DNA from: Nostoc piscinale CENA21
GTDB lineage: Bacteria > Cyanobacteriota > Cyanobacteriia > Cyanobacteriales > Nostocaceae
Assembly: GCF_001298445.1 (NCBI RefSeq)
Contig: NZ_CP012036.1
Coordinates: forward strand, 4,948,158 to 5,012,157
Reading direction: 5' to 3'
Length of the DNA: 64,000 bases
The translations under genes were made by a program, and so were the position numbers. Below, in pieces: positions 1-7,658 of the stretch; positions within the stretch are counted from its first letter, which is position 1; the number at the start of each line of letters is the position of its first letter. The notes beneath the pieces were generated by a model. The model searched no databases. It worked only from the letters and a program-made list of their open reading frames with translations, and was not told the origin of the DNA.

Positions 1-69
1 GCTCGGTTTAGTTTCTGGTAGTTTGAGAAATTCCTCTAACGTTATGGGTTGAGTAGGAGTTTTTACCAT
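1..69 (-). CDS. Uma2-family (DUF820) putative endonuclease, N-terminal fragment
   Basis: Reading the minus strand from the ATG at 69 gives 23 codons that run off the left edge, beginning MVKTPTQPITLEEFLKLPET. The TLEEFLKLPETKP stretch is the typical opening of the cyanobacterial Uma2 family (DUF820, PD-(D/E)XK-like fold), usually about 190 residues and present in many copies in Nostoc-like genomes. The catalytic part lies outside the window, so the assignment rests on the N-terminal motif only. Biological role of the family is uncertain; it is often near mobile elements. Confidence 0.6.
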   Translation of the reverse strand, partial: MVKTPTQPITLEEFLKLPETKPS

Positions 70-105
70 TGAGACTTCCTCGCATAATTACGAATAATTT
101 ATCTC

Positions 106-132
106 ACGCAGAGGCGCAGAGACGCAGAGAGG
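106..132. repeat. Short tandem repeat (GCAGAGACGCAGAG type)
   Basis: Repeated ACGCAGAGG/CGCAGAGA units lie between the Uma2 fragment and aroF. Translated on the plus strand they give the familiar spurious LSHAEAQRRRE peptide, which is a signature of a widespread non-coding cyanobacterial repeat and not of a gene. Apart from this, 70-231 holds nothing I can recognise. Confidence 0.6.
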
Positions 133-231
133 ATGAGTACCTTATTTCTCCATGTCCTCCCGAAGTTTGCTCAACGCGGGGAACCCGCGCACGCAACTTT
201 TCTCTGTGTCTGGAGTGGTTCGTTGAAAATC

Positions 232-1104
232 TTAAGCCGCGTAACAAATAGGGGCAGGTTTTAAACCCACCCCTTTGTTTTCTGATATTCTGCGTCCAAC
301 GGCTGCTGCTACGGGCTTTAAAACATCAACTAAGTTCAGCATATCTTCTAAAGACAATGCTTGACGGGCATCGGAAACGGATTTTTCTGGTTCTGGGTGA
401 CACTCAATAATTAAGCCATCTGCACCACAAGCTACAGCAGCTTTGGCGACAGGTGCCACTAGTTCGCGTTTACCGACGGCGTGGGAAGGATCTACAATCA
501 CAGGTAAGTGAGTGATTTGCTTGAGTGCGGCGACTGCGCCCAAATCTAAGACGTTGCGGGTGTAATTGTCGAAACTGCGAATACCACGTTCGCACAGCAC
601 GACATTTGGGTTTCCATGACTGAGGATATATTCAGCAGCCATAACGAATTCTTCTATGGTGGCAGCTAAACCACGCTTGAGCAAGATTGGTTTATCAACT
701 TGTCCCAAGGCTTTGAGTAAGTCGAAGTTTTGCATGTTGCGGCTACCAATTTGCAGCATATCAGCATAGGCGGCGACAGTTTCAATTTGCGAAATTGCCA
801 TCACTTCTGTAACTACTGGCATATTGTAGAGCGATCGCACTCTCGCTAAAACTTCTAACCCAGCTTCTGCCATTCCCTGGAAAGCATAAGGCGAGGTGCG
901 GGGTTTGTAAACACCACCGCGTAAGGCTTGTACTGGTGCAGATGATAGCTTTTGAGCAACGGTTTCCATTTGTTCTAAGCTTTCCACTGTACAAGGGCCG
1001 CCAATAATCACTAATTCCTCACCACCGAAGGCAACTGTCTCGGAAAGTTTCACAATTGTTTGGTGGTTGGGATGAGATTGGGCGGCAAGTTTAGCATTAA
1101 TCAT
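232..1104 (-). CDS. aroF: 3-deoxy-7-phosphoheptulonate synthase (DAHP synthase, type I-beta)
   Basis: First enzyme of the shikimate pathway: condenses phosphoenolpyruvate and erythrose-4-phosphate to DAHP in the cytosol. About 290 residues of TIM barrel without a fused regulatory ACT or chorismate-mutase domain. Visible family motifs are GGPCTVES, RGGVYKPRTSPYAFQG (phosphate binding), KRGLAATIEEF, and VDPSHAVGKRE (metal/substrate region). I start at the ATG at 1104 (MINAKLAAQ), which has a GGAGA-like ribosome site 8 nt upstream. The frame stays open to 1188, but that extension reads through a terminator hairpin and is unlikely to be coding. Since the enzyme has no obvious allosteric domain, control probably rests on the two aromatic-leader attenuators just upstream (1139-1398). 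Confidence 0.95.
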   Translation of the reverse strand: MINAKLAAQSHPNHQTIVKLSETVAFGGEELVIIGGPCTVESLEQMETVAQKLSSAPVQALRGGVYKPRTSPYAFQGMAEAGLEVLARVRSLYNMPVVTEVMAISQIETVAAYADMLQIGSRNMQNFDLLKALGQVDKPILLKRGLAATIEEFVMAAEYILSHGNPNVVLCERGIRSFDNYTRNVLDLGAVAALKQITHLPVIVDPSHAVGKRELVAPVAKAAVACGADGLIIECHPEPEKSVSDARQALSLEDMLNLVDVLKPVAAAVGRRISENKGVGLKPAPICYAA

Positions 1105-1138
1105 GGTTTGTTTCTCCGAAAGTATGAAGTCTGAAATT

Positions 1139-1168
1139 AAAAAAGCCCGGAAACTGAGAGTTCCGGGC
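1139..1168 (-). terminator. Attenuator 2 terminator upstream of aroF
   Basis: On the minus strand GCCCGGAA and TTCCGGGC form an 8-bp stem around a short loop, followed directly by a run of six T. It lies between leader peptide 2 and the aroF start, 35 nt before the aroF ATG. The 5' arm CCCGGA can alternatively pair with TCCGGG at 1200-1205, inside the last codons of leader peptide 2. The two structures cannot coexist, which is the layout of a translation-coupled attenuator. Confidence 0.85.
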
Positions 1169-1196
1169 GCGTTCTGGCTAATTGGCATGACGCTAT

Positions 1197-1262
1197 TTAC
1201 CCGGAGTTTGCTCTAGGCCAAAAGTAAAAGCTGTAAAACCAGTTGCTGAAATTAGTCGTCAT
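1197..1262 (-). CDS. Aromatic leader peptide 2 (attenuator of aroF)
   Basis: A 21-codon reading frame with ATG at 1262 and an AGGAG ribosome site 7-8 nt upstream. The core reads FSNWFYSFYFWP: eight of 21 residues are Phe, Tyr or Trp, all within codons 5-15. The TCC and GGG codons just before the stop form the antiterminator arm that can pair with the attenuator 2 terminator. A ribosome that finishes the peptide would cover this arm and allow termination. A ribosome stalled for charged aromatic tRNA would leave it free, so aroF is transcribed. That reading is by analogy with the classic trp and phe leaders; the codon run, ribosome site and hairpins are seen directly. Confidence 0.85.
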   Translation of the reverse strand: MTTNFSNWFYSFYFWPRANSG

Positions 1263-1281
1263 GCTCAATACTCCTAAAAAC

Positions 1282-1311
1282 AAAAAAACCGCAGAAGTCA
1301 GTTCTGCGGTT
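1282..1311 (-). terminator. Attenuator 1 terminator
   Basis: Minus strand: perfect 10-bp stem AACCGCAGAA/TTCTGCGGTT with a 5-nt loop followed by seven T. It ends the region of leader peptide 1 and lies immediately upstream of the ribosome site of leader peptide 2. Its 5' arm overlaps the 3' arm of the long antiterminator (1306-1359), so the two hairpins exclude each other. Confidence 0.88.
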
Positions 1312-1359
1312 CATCGGGCGGTTTCCAGTCGGAAACGTGACTCACTCCCGGTGAACCGC
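1306..1359 (-). promoter_or_regulatory. Attenuator 1 antiterminator stem with inner hairpin
   Basis: Minus-strand GCGGTTCACCGGG (1359-1347) pairs with CCCGATGAACCGC (1318-1306) over 13 positions with one C/A mismatch. Between the arms sits a perfect small hairpin GTTTCC-GACT-GGAAAC (1336-1321). The 5' arm covers codons 14-17 of leader peptide 1. The 3' arm takes the first bases of the attenuator 1 terminator. A ribosome at the leader stop codon would block the 5' arm and favour the terminator. Confidence 0.8.
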
Positions 1360-1398
1360 CTTATGCCAAAAATAAAAGTAGTAATTGCTGCTGAACAT
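1342..1398 (-). CDS. Aromatic leader peptide 1 (attenuator of aroF)
   Basis: Eighteen codons from the ATG at 1398: MFSSNYYFYFWHKAVHRE. Seven residues are aromatic, with six in a row (YYFYFW, codons 6-11). The codons after them (Ala, Val, His, Arg) form the 5' arm of the antiterminator. The ribosome site is weak (a purine-poor GGCCAGCG region), unlike leader 2. The codon pattern and its fit to the alternative hairpins make chance unlikely. Confidence 0.8.
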   Translation of the reverse strand: MFSSNYYFYFWHKAVHRE

Positions 1399-1447
1399 AT
1401 ACGCTGGCCTGAGATACAAAATTGAATATAAAGCTTCCTTGAGCTTC

Positions 1448-1476
1448 AAGATAACAAAAGCGATCGCTCGCGTCAA
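1448..1476 (-). promoter_or_regulatory. Probable aroF promoter (sigma-70 type)
   Basis: Minus strand -35 TTGACG (1476-1471) and -10 TATCTT (1453-1448) with exactly 17 nt between them. The spacer contains the HIP1 octamer GCGATCGC. Transcription would start near 1441, giving a roughly 40-nt 5' end before leader peptide 1. Confidence 0.6.
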
Positions 1477-1665
1477 GCACCACAAGACATCAAAAAGCGA
1501 TAGACTCATTACAACTCTGGGAATGGAGGCTTGTGGCTAGTTGGTAACTGAAACATGGGCTGTTAGGAAATTAAGATGAGGCGAAGCAGCTCTCGCCAAC
1601 CCTAAACAGCTTGGTTATTCAACTTGCACAAACATATATACTTTTGCGGAAAACTCAGTTTGATT

Positions 1666-2160
1666 ATGCCCAGTTCCAAAATCTTCAGCAAATCTTTTGA
1701 CACCCATGAAGTTTACCCTTGCCCAGTTTGTCGAGTCGGTAAAATATCACAAATGCCGTTAATGGAGACTATGGCTTGTGATTTTTGTCAAGAGATTTTT
1801 ACTGTGAATGTAGAGCAACAACAAATCAAAATGCCTTCGCGGCAACCGCCTTTGGTTTGGCGATGGAATGGTTTGAGTTGGACAGAAGCGCAGTTAGAAG
1901 GTGTGGAGTTAGGTTGGGGTTACGGATTAGCTGCGATCGCTTTTGTCTTTTTCCCTACCACTTTAATTGGTATTGTTGCTTTTTATTTTCCCCCATCACT
2001 GGATTCTCCTCTCACTTGGATACCATACATCTGGACTATATTAACTTTTTTGTCACATTTATCAATCATTTTGTGGATTATTGTTGAGGTTTATCAAATT
2101 CCTGTTGCGGCATATTTCAGAGCTATAAATCGATGGCGAAATGGAGAAATAGGAAGATGA
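1666..2160 (+). CDS. Zinc-ribbon membrane protein of unknown function
   Basis: About 164 residues from the ATG at 1666; a TTG-started extension to 1624 is less likely. Near the N-terminus CPVC and CDFC, about 20 residues apart, form a zinc-ribbon pair (four cysteines). A hydrophilic stretch with RWNGLSW follows, then two strong membrane segments (around GLAAIAFVFFPTTLIGIVAFYF and the ILTFLSHLSIILWIIVEV region). The C-terminal tail is basic. This resembles a conserved cyanobacterial hypothetical family. No partner gene is evident and no function is proposed. Confidence 0.7.
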   Translation: MPSSKIFSKSFDTHEVYPCPVCRVGKISQMPLMETMACDFCQEIFTVNVEQQQIKMPSRQPPLVWRWNGLSWTEAQLEGVELGWGYGLAAIAFVFFPTTLIGIVAFYFPPSLDSPLTWIPYIWTILTFLSHLSIILWIIVEVYQIPVAAYFRAINRWRNGEIGR

Positions 2161-2338
2161 CGATGATACAGATAAAAAGGGACAATAACTTAATTACTGG
2201 ATGGTACAAGCCCCAGATTTATCTATAGAATCATTCGCAAATCCAACATCATCCTTTCTAAATGTATCCGTGGGGTTAATCGCTAATCCAAATTCTCAAA
2301 TCTAAAATTGTCTGACAATCGACTATCAACAACATCCT

Positions 2339-2791
2339 ATGAACGAGTTGGAGCGGTATTATCGAATATTAGAATTAGAGCCTGGTGCAACACTTGACGA
2401 AGTTAACCAGGCTTATAAAGATTTAGTCTTTGTCTGGCATCCTGACCGCCTTCCCAAAGATAATATCCGCTTGCAACAAAAAGCTCAAGAAAAGCTCAAA
2501 GCAATTAATGAAGCGCGGGATAAATTGCGCTCTTTTAACGGTAATTCCGCCAATGGGAAGCATCATCATGCTGCACGCCACCCATCACCTCAACCGAATG
2601 GTAAGCATGATACTGGGTCGCACTATCAATCACCTCAACCGAATGGTAAGTATGATACTGCATCATACTATCAGTCGCCTCAACCGAATGGTAAGCATGA
2701 TACTGCATCATACTATCAGTCACCCCAACCAAAAAAAATCGCCACAACCTTCCCATCAAGCACCAAAGCAAAATACAGATTTGAGTGGTAA
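2339..2791 (+). CDS. J-domain (DnaJ-like) protein, 5' part of an interrupted J-domain/pentapeptide gene
   Basis: Residues 1-65 are a J-domain with the diagnostic HPD motif (FVWHPDRLP), which stimulates Hsp70 (DnaK) ATPase. Then come three 15-residue repeats of the type QSPQPNGKYDTASYY. The frame ends at 2791 shortly after a run of eight A (2731-2738). Removing one A fuses this frame to the pentapeptide-repeat frame that ends at 3137, giving about 265 residues. J-domain plus pentapeptide proteins are known in cyanobacteria. I regard this as the first half of one gene, with either a real frameshift or a homopolymer error. Confidence 0.75.
   Translation: MNELERYYRILELEPGATLDEVNQAYKDLVFVWHPDRLPKDNIRLQQKAQEKLKAINEARDKLRSFNGNSANGKHHHAARHPSPQPNGKHDTGSHYQSPQPNGKYDTASYYQSPQPNGKHDTASYYQSPQPKKIATTFPSSTKAKYRFEW
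2582..2731. repeat. 45-bp in-frame tandem repeat within the J-domain gene
   Basis: Three nearly identical 45-bp units (2582-2626, 2627-2671, 2672-2716) plus a partial fourth encode the linker between the J-domain and pentapeptide parts (consensus SPQPNGKxDTxSYY with one more residue). The unit is a multiple of three, so copy number can vary without breaking the frame. Confidence 0.9.
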
Positions 2792-3137
2792 AGATTTCAG
2801 TCGAGCTAATTTAAGTAACAAAGATTTATCTGGAAGAAACTTAAGTTATGCCAATTTAACTGGCGCAGACCTCAGCGATACTTTTATGCACAAAGTAATT
2901 TTGCGGGGTGCAAATTTATCAGAAGCCAATTTATTTAGAGCTAACCTTCTGTTAGCAGACCTCAGAGAAGCCAATTTACGTAACGCTAACTTAATTGGTG
3001 CAGACCTGAGTGGTGCTGATTTGCGGGGGGCTGACTTGACTGGTGCAAAAATTCGTTCTGGCGATCGCTTGTTAGTGAAATTGATTGGTGCTAATTTAGC
3101 AGGAGCGATTATGCCCGATGGTCACACCCATAGTTAA
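2739..3137 (+). CDS. Pentapeptide-repeat domain, 3' part of the interrupted J-domain gene
   Basis: From just after the A8 run this frame reads SPQPSHQAPK, then about 20 consecutive A(D/N)LxX pentapeptides (for example LSGADLRGADLTGAK). These fold as a right-handed quadrilateral beta-helix. The frame has no good start codon of its own upstream of the repeats, and its first residues continue the proline-rich linker of the J-domain frame. That supports one original gene spanning 2339-3137. A target-binding or chaperone-recruiting role is inference only. Confidence 0.75.
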   Translation, partial: SPQPSHQAPKQNTDLSGKDFSRANLSNKDLSGRNLSYANLTGADLSDTFMHKVILRGANLSEANLFRANLLLADLREANLRNANLIGADLSGADLRGADLTGAKIRSGDRLLVKLIGANLAGAIMPDGHTHS

Positions 3138-3150
3138 CTAATTTTTCTCC

Positions 3151-4884
3151 GTGCTAATTACACAATTACAAAATATTTTCACAACACCCATTGCCCAAAA
3201 CAATAATCAAAATCAATCTAGATTGATTTTCACATTTTGGTATTGCCTAAGCCTAGCTTTTGCTATTATTTATATTCTGCTGGGAGTGCGACAAGCTTTC
3301 AGCAGTCAATATATAGTCAGCGACGATGCAAGAGAATATATTCCCTGGATATATCGTTACTTTAACTCAGATTTATTTTCTGGGGATTTAATTGCTGATT
3401 ATTTTCAATCAATCACCCCAATTGGATATGGTTTGCTTTATAAAATAGTTGTAGCTTTAAATATCGATCCAGTTTTTTTTAGCAAAATTTTCCCCATATT
3501 CTTAGGAATAATTACAACTACTTATTGTTTTCTGCTTTGTATGCAAATATTTCCCATACCAATGACGGGATTTATTGCATCTTTATTGTTAAATCAAAGT
3601 CTTTGCTTACATGATGACCTATTTTCTGGAACTCCCAGAGATTTTATTTATCCTTTGTTTTTAGCTTTTTTATATTATTTAATCAAGTTTTCTAAGTCGG
3701 GTATATTAATTGCGATCGCCCTTCAGGCTTTAATATATCCCATAATAGGCTTTATCGATTTATTAATTGTATTCTTGACATTATTTGACTGGCAAAATAA
3801 TCAGATAAAATTTTCTCGTAACCAGCAATCTTTTATATTGTTTTTAGCAGCTACTATAGTTGTCGGCATCACAATTTTACCTTATACTATTCAATCATCA
3901 AAATTTGCCCCAGTAATTACTGCTGCTGTTGCCAGAACTATGTCAGACTACTGGTATGGAGGCAGAGTCAGCTTTTTTAGTAATAATATTATTAGTTACT
4001 GGTTTGATGGTCGAGATAGCGGTTTTTTTGCTTTAATTGCACCTCCGCAATTATTACTTGGCTTATTATTACCAATCATCCTAAAATTTAAGTCTTACTT
4101 TCCCCTAACTCAGCAAATCCAAACAGGAATCAAAATCTTACCAAGGGTAGTAATAGCTAGTTTAATTATGTTTTTAACTGCTCATTTATTGGCTTTTAAA
4201 CTGCATTGGCCTAGCCGCTATACCCATCATACTTTTAAGATGGTACTTGCTCTAGCAGCCGCAATTTTTATCACCTTAATTTTAGATGCTGTGTGGCAGT
4301 GGTTGAGACAAAGAGGCGGAAAAAAGGTAATTTTGAGTACCATAGCAATCTTGTTTATAGGACTCGTTTCTTACCCTAGTAGCTTGAAAGTTTTTCCTAA
4401 AACCCCTTATGTAGAAGGTAAAGTTCCAGAATTATATAGTTTCTTGCAAAAGCAACCACAAAATATTGTCATAGCATCTACGGCTGAAGAAGCAGATAAT
4501 ATACCTATCTTTGCTCAAAGAAAAGTTTTAGTAGGGAAAGAATATGCGTTACCGATACATACCAAATATTACGCTCAATTTCACAGACGGATGCTTGATT
4601 TAATTGATGCCCAATATAGTGAAGATATTAACCAAATTAACAGCTTTATTCAAAAATACCACATAAGTTTTTGGCTATTAGAGCGTTCAGCATTTGTACC
4701 AGAATATATAGCTAAAAACTCTTGGTTACAACAATATCAGCCAGCAGCAGAACAGGCGATATCTAAGTTAAATAAGACTCAGCCTATCTTAGCAACATTC
4801 ATCAATTCTTGTACAGTTTTTGCAGCAGATAATTTAGTCCTTATCAACACTTCATGTATAGAAGCAACACAGCCAAAAAAGTGA
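3151..4884 (+). CDS. Polytopic membrane protein, GT-C-like, unknown function
   Basis: 577 residues from a GTG start, 13 nt after the pentapeptide gene. About ten or eleven hydrophobic segments occupy residues 25-400, with a soluble C-terminal domain of about 160 residues. An acidic pair in the first external loop (SDDAREYIPW) is in the place where GT-C glycosyltransferases carry their catalytic aspartates. That is suggestive only. It is probably a conserved cyanobacterial membrane protein. A run of Phe/Leu/Ile codons makes it locally A+T rich. Confidence 0.6.
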   Translation: MLITQLQNIFTTPIAQNNNQNQSRLIFTFWYCLSLAFAIIYILLGVRQAFSSQYIVSDDAREYIPWIYRYFNSDLFSGDLIADYFQSITPIGYGLLYKIVVALNIDPVFFSKIFPIFLGIITTTYCFLLCMQIFPIPMTGFIASLLLNQSLCLHDDLFSGTPRDFIYPLFLAFLYYLIKFSKSGILIAIALQALIYPIIGFIDLLIVFLTLFDWQNNQIKFSRNQQSFILFLAATIVVGITILPYTIQSSKFAPVITAAVARTMSDYWYGGRVSFFSNNIISYWFDGRDSGFFALIAPPQLLLGLLLPIILKFKSYFPLTQQIQTGIKILPRVVIASLIMFLTAHLLAFKLHWPSRYTHHTFKMVLALAAAIFITLILDAVWQWLRQRGGKKVILSTIAILFIGLVSYPSSLKVFPKTPYVEGKVPELYSFLQKQPQNIVIASTAEEADNIPIFAQRKVLVGKEYALPIHTKYYAQFHRRMLDLIDAQYSEDINQINSFIQKYHISFWLLERSAFVPEYIAKNSWLQQYQPAAEQAISKLNKTQPILATFINSCTVFAADNLVLINTSCIEATQPKK

Positions 4885-5313
4885 GAGAATAAAGTAGAAA
4901 TATGTTATTAGAGACTTGCAATAAAATAAAGTATCAGTCATTGATCTGAAACTCTTGTTTAGCAAGGATTATATGTTTTCCCTTTGGTGAGAGTGATTAA
5001 AGATCGCTATTCTTCTTCACCTACCCCAGATAAATACCAAACCTACCTAAAGCTCTTAGGTACAAATTACCAGATTTTTGACTGTTTTCTGTTTCCTCAA
5101 GTAACAAATAATTTCTCCCCATCAGAGGGAATTTGGAGATAAAAATTACGTATTTTAACGAATTACAAATTGAGATTTATCACAGAAAATGTAGCAATCA
5201 ATATTTTTGTTACATCTCCTGCATTTTTCCGGCTGACGTTAATTAGCTGAGTATGGCTGACACTAAAGATTTAAGTTAGGCTAAAGCCATTTGTGTGGGG
5301 ATAACAAATATAT
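4885..5313. other. Intergenic region, presumed promoter of the histidine kinase
   Basis: A 429-bp A+T-rich stretch without a coding frame, repeat family or RNA structure that I can support. It should contain the promoter of the kinase at 5314, but no clear -35/-10 pair stands out. Confidence 0.4.
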
Positions 5314-7121
5314 ATGCGCTCTGCCAATGTTCAAAATACTTCTGTGAAAGATAATCAGACTAGAACTTTCTCTACAACAGAGTCTGTAACTCAATCGTCA
5401 AATCATCCCAGTTGGATTGTTGGCTTAATTAACAATCTGAGTATCAGTCAAAAAATTGCTTGGGGTTATACTGTTGCTCTAGGGGCGGCTGTTATTGGAA
5501 CAGTAGCAGGATTTATGCTGGGGGATTACTATCAACAACAAGCAATCATCCAAAAACAAGAAAAATGGCAAGAAATTCAGTTAATTCGTAGTCTTAATTC
5601 TGTTTTATTAGAATTACAAGCTCATCAAGGCAAAATCTTAGTTTTTACAGATTTAAAACATTGGCAAGCAGAACGCATTCATGTTATTCAAAACTCTGCT
5701 GAACTTCAACAAATTTGGGCAGAACTAACAGATTATGTTAATCAACATCCTAATAAAAAAAATATCGAATTTTTTAGAAAGTTATCAAAGTATCCCCACA
5801 GTATATAGCCAACAAATAATGGCGATATTAAATCAAAATTCTATATCTAATTTAAAAGCGGAAAATATAGCCAGTATAAAAGAAAAACTGTTAGCTCTTT
5901 CCCAAGGCGAAATATATTTTAAATTACACAATACTACAGATGCTTTGGAAGAATTACTCGCAGTTTCTGAGGGGACTTTTCAACGCAAAGAAGTGGCGGT
6001 ACTGGCTACAGAAAAAGTCCGAGACAGAATTATCATTATTAGTATGCTGTCATCGGTAGCGATCGCTATTATGCTAGCGCACTACACCAGTCGAGCGATC
6101 GCACGTCCACTCAAAGCTGTCCACAATGTCGCGCTGAAAGTAACTCAGGAATCTAACTTTAATTTACAAGCACCAGTCACCACAGCCGATGAAGTGGGAA
6201 TGTTAGCTAACTCACTTAATCAACTCATTCAACGAGTTAATCAACTTTTAGCAGAGCAGAAAGCCGAAGCATCTCGACAATTAATTCAGAATGAAAAAAT
6301 GTCGAGCCTCGGACAGATGTTAGCGGGAGTCGCCCACGAAATCAATAACCCCGTCAACTTTATTTATGGAAATCTTCAGCATACCAATGCTTACTTTCAA
6401 AATTTGTTAATGCTGCTAGAAGCCTACCAAGCCAAAGTTCAAGATGATGAACTTGATGATTTAGCTGAAGAAATTGACTTAGAGTTTGTCAAACAAGACT
6501 TACCAAAGTTATTACAATCTATGCAAGTAGGAGCTAACCGCGCTAAAGAAATTGTTTTAAGTTTGAAGAACTTTTCGCGGTTAGATGAAAATGAATTTCA
6601 TGCTGTAGATATTCATGCTTGTATAGAAAGTACCTTATTAATCTTAAATAATCGCCTGAAAAAAAAGAATTACTGTAGTGAAAAAATATGGCGAAATTCC
6701 CAATATACAAGGCTATGGCGGTGCATTATATCAAGTATTTATGAATATTCTATCAAATGCTATCGATGCTTTAGAAGAGTCACATAATGAAGAAGAATAT
6801 CAGGAAATTGTTATTTCCACACAAAAACTAAATGCAGATTGGGTAGAAATTAAAATTACCGATAATGGTTCGGGGATTTCTCCAGAGTATCAACAAAAAA
6901 TATTTGAAACATTTTTTACGACAAAACCCATTGGAGTTGGTACAGGTTTAGGTTTATCAATTAGCTATCAAATTATTGTGGAAAAACACCAAGGTCAATT
7001 AACTTGTGAATCAGAGGTTGGTGAAGGAACTACATTTGCGATCACATTACCAATTAAACATTCAACTGACGATGATACATTTTTAGAAGATAGCGATTTA
7101 GCCTGTACAATTAATGACTAG
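5314..7121 (+). pseudogene. HAMP-domain sensor histidine kinase, interrupted by two frameshifts
   Basis: Three frames join into one kinase of about 600 residues. Segment 1 (5314-5775) has an N-terminal membrane helix near residues 47-70 and the start of an extracytoplasmic sensor. Segment 2 (5776-6666) has the second helix, a HAMP domain, a coiled coil, and the HisKA box with the phospho-acceptor histidine in GVAHEINNPVNF. Segment 3 (6667-7121) has the ATP-binding domain with NAIDAL, DNGSGI and GTGLGLS. The breaks fall at a T6 run (5770-5775) and an A8 run (6659-6666). Dropping one base from each restores EFLESYQ and LKKRITVVKKYGE. No essential motif is missing, so the protein is probably functional if the shifts are artefacts. 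No cognate regulator is adjacent on this strand. Confidence 0.85.
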
Positions 7122-7200
7122 AAAGTAATTCTTGCAATACCTGTTCACCAGGAAGAGGTGTAATTTCTTCCTGTTCAACAGCTTGCAACCTTTTTTCGGT
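7111..7200 (-). pseudogene. Possible C-terminal remnant of an addiction-module antitoxin
   Basis: Minus-strand frame reading KRLQAVEQEEITPLPGEQVL before a stop inside the 3' end of the kinase gene. The pattern RLxxxExGExxxxPGExV resembles the tail of the addiction-module antitoxin family (PF09720-like). An in-frame stop immediately upstream (7201-7203) removes any N-terminal part, so at most this is a fragment. Weak evidence. Confidence 0.3.
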
Positions 7201-7351
7201 TTATTTTAGTTTAGTTTACTTATCCCTCTTCTGTCACTTTCCGGAATAAGCAAGTAGTTCAGAAAAGAAATTATCCAGAAGCATAACAGGGTTTAAATTG
7301 ATTCATTGTGGCAATTAAATGATTGAATCCCAGTAACATCGTCTTCATTGG

Positions 7352-7396
7352 GGAGGCAGTGCCGTGGGCGGGTTTCCCGACTTGAGGCAACTGCCG
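7352..7396. repeat. Interspersed palindromic repeat (GGGCGGGTTTCCCG type)
   Basis: Starts near GGCAGT and ends ACTGCC as terminal inverted repeats, with an inner GGGCGGGTTTCCCG palindrome. I recognise this as a dispersed element common in Nostoc-like genomes. It directly abuts the transposase remnant and may have inserted into it or been carried with it. Confidence 0.55.
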
Positions 7397-7579
7397 TTGA
7401 AGGATGTTGTCTTTGATGAAGACTCTGCCCAAATAGTTGATGGCTATGCTGCTCCTAACTTCTCGATTATTCGTAGTTTTGTGATTAATCTCTTTCGCTA
7501 CAATGGTTTTGATTCTCTGACTAGAGCAATACGATTTTGTTGCCACAACATCCCATTACTATTTTCCTTTTTAGAATGA
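7397..7579 (+). pseudogene. Transposase C-terminal remnant
   Basis: Frame ending at 7579 reads KDVVFDEDSAQIVDGYAAPN, then NFSIIRSFVINLFRYNGFDS and TRAIRF. This matches the C-terminal end of ISAs1-like/DDE transposases (typically NFSIIRxIxINLFRxNGFxSLTxAIR). The rest of the transposase is absent. It has been cut off at the palindromic repeat at 7352-7396. An inert fossil of an insertion sequence. Confidence 0.7.
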
Positions 7580-7658
7580 AAAAGCCCTGGGGGATTTAGG
7601 GGGATCTAAAATGTTTGGCTACCAACAATAAGACTTTTAAAACATTCTCTGAGTGCTT

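Noticed and set aside
69..251. Plus-strand reading frame with LSHAEAQRRRE
   Set aside because: Translation of a known type of short repeat, with no ribosome site.
1105..1188. N-terminal extension of aroF to 1188
   Set aside because: It would translate through the attenuator 2 terminator, and the conserved protein begins at MINAKLAAQ.
1243..1425. Plus-strand 60-codon frame upstream of aroF
   Set aside because: It lies antisense over the two attenuators, has no family features, and its openness follows from the hairpin sequences.
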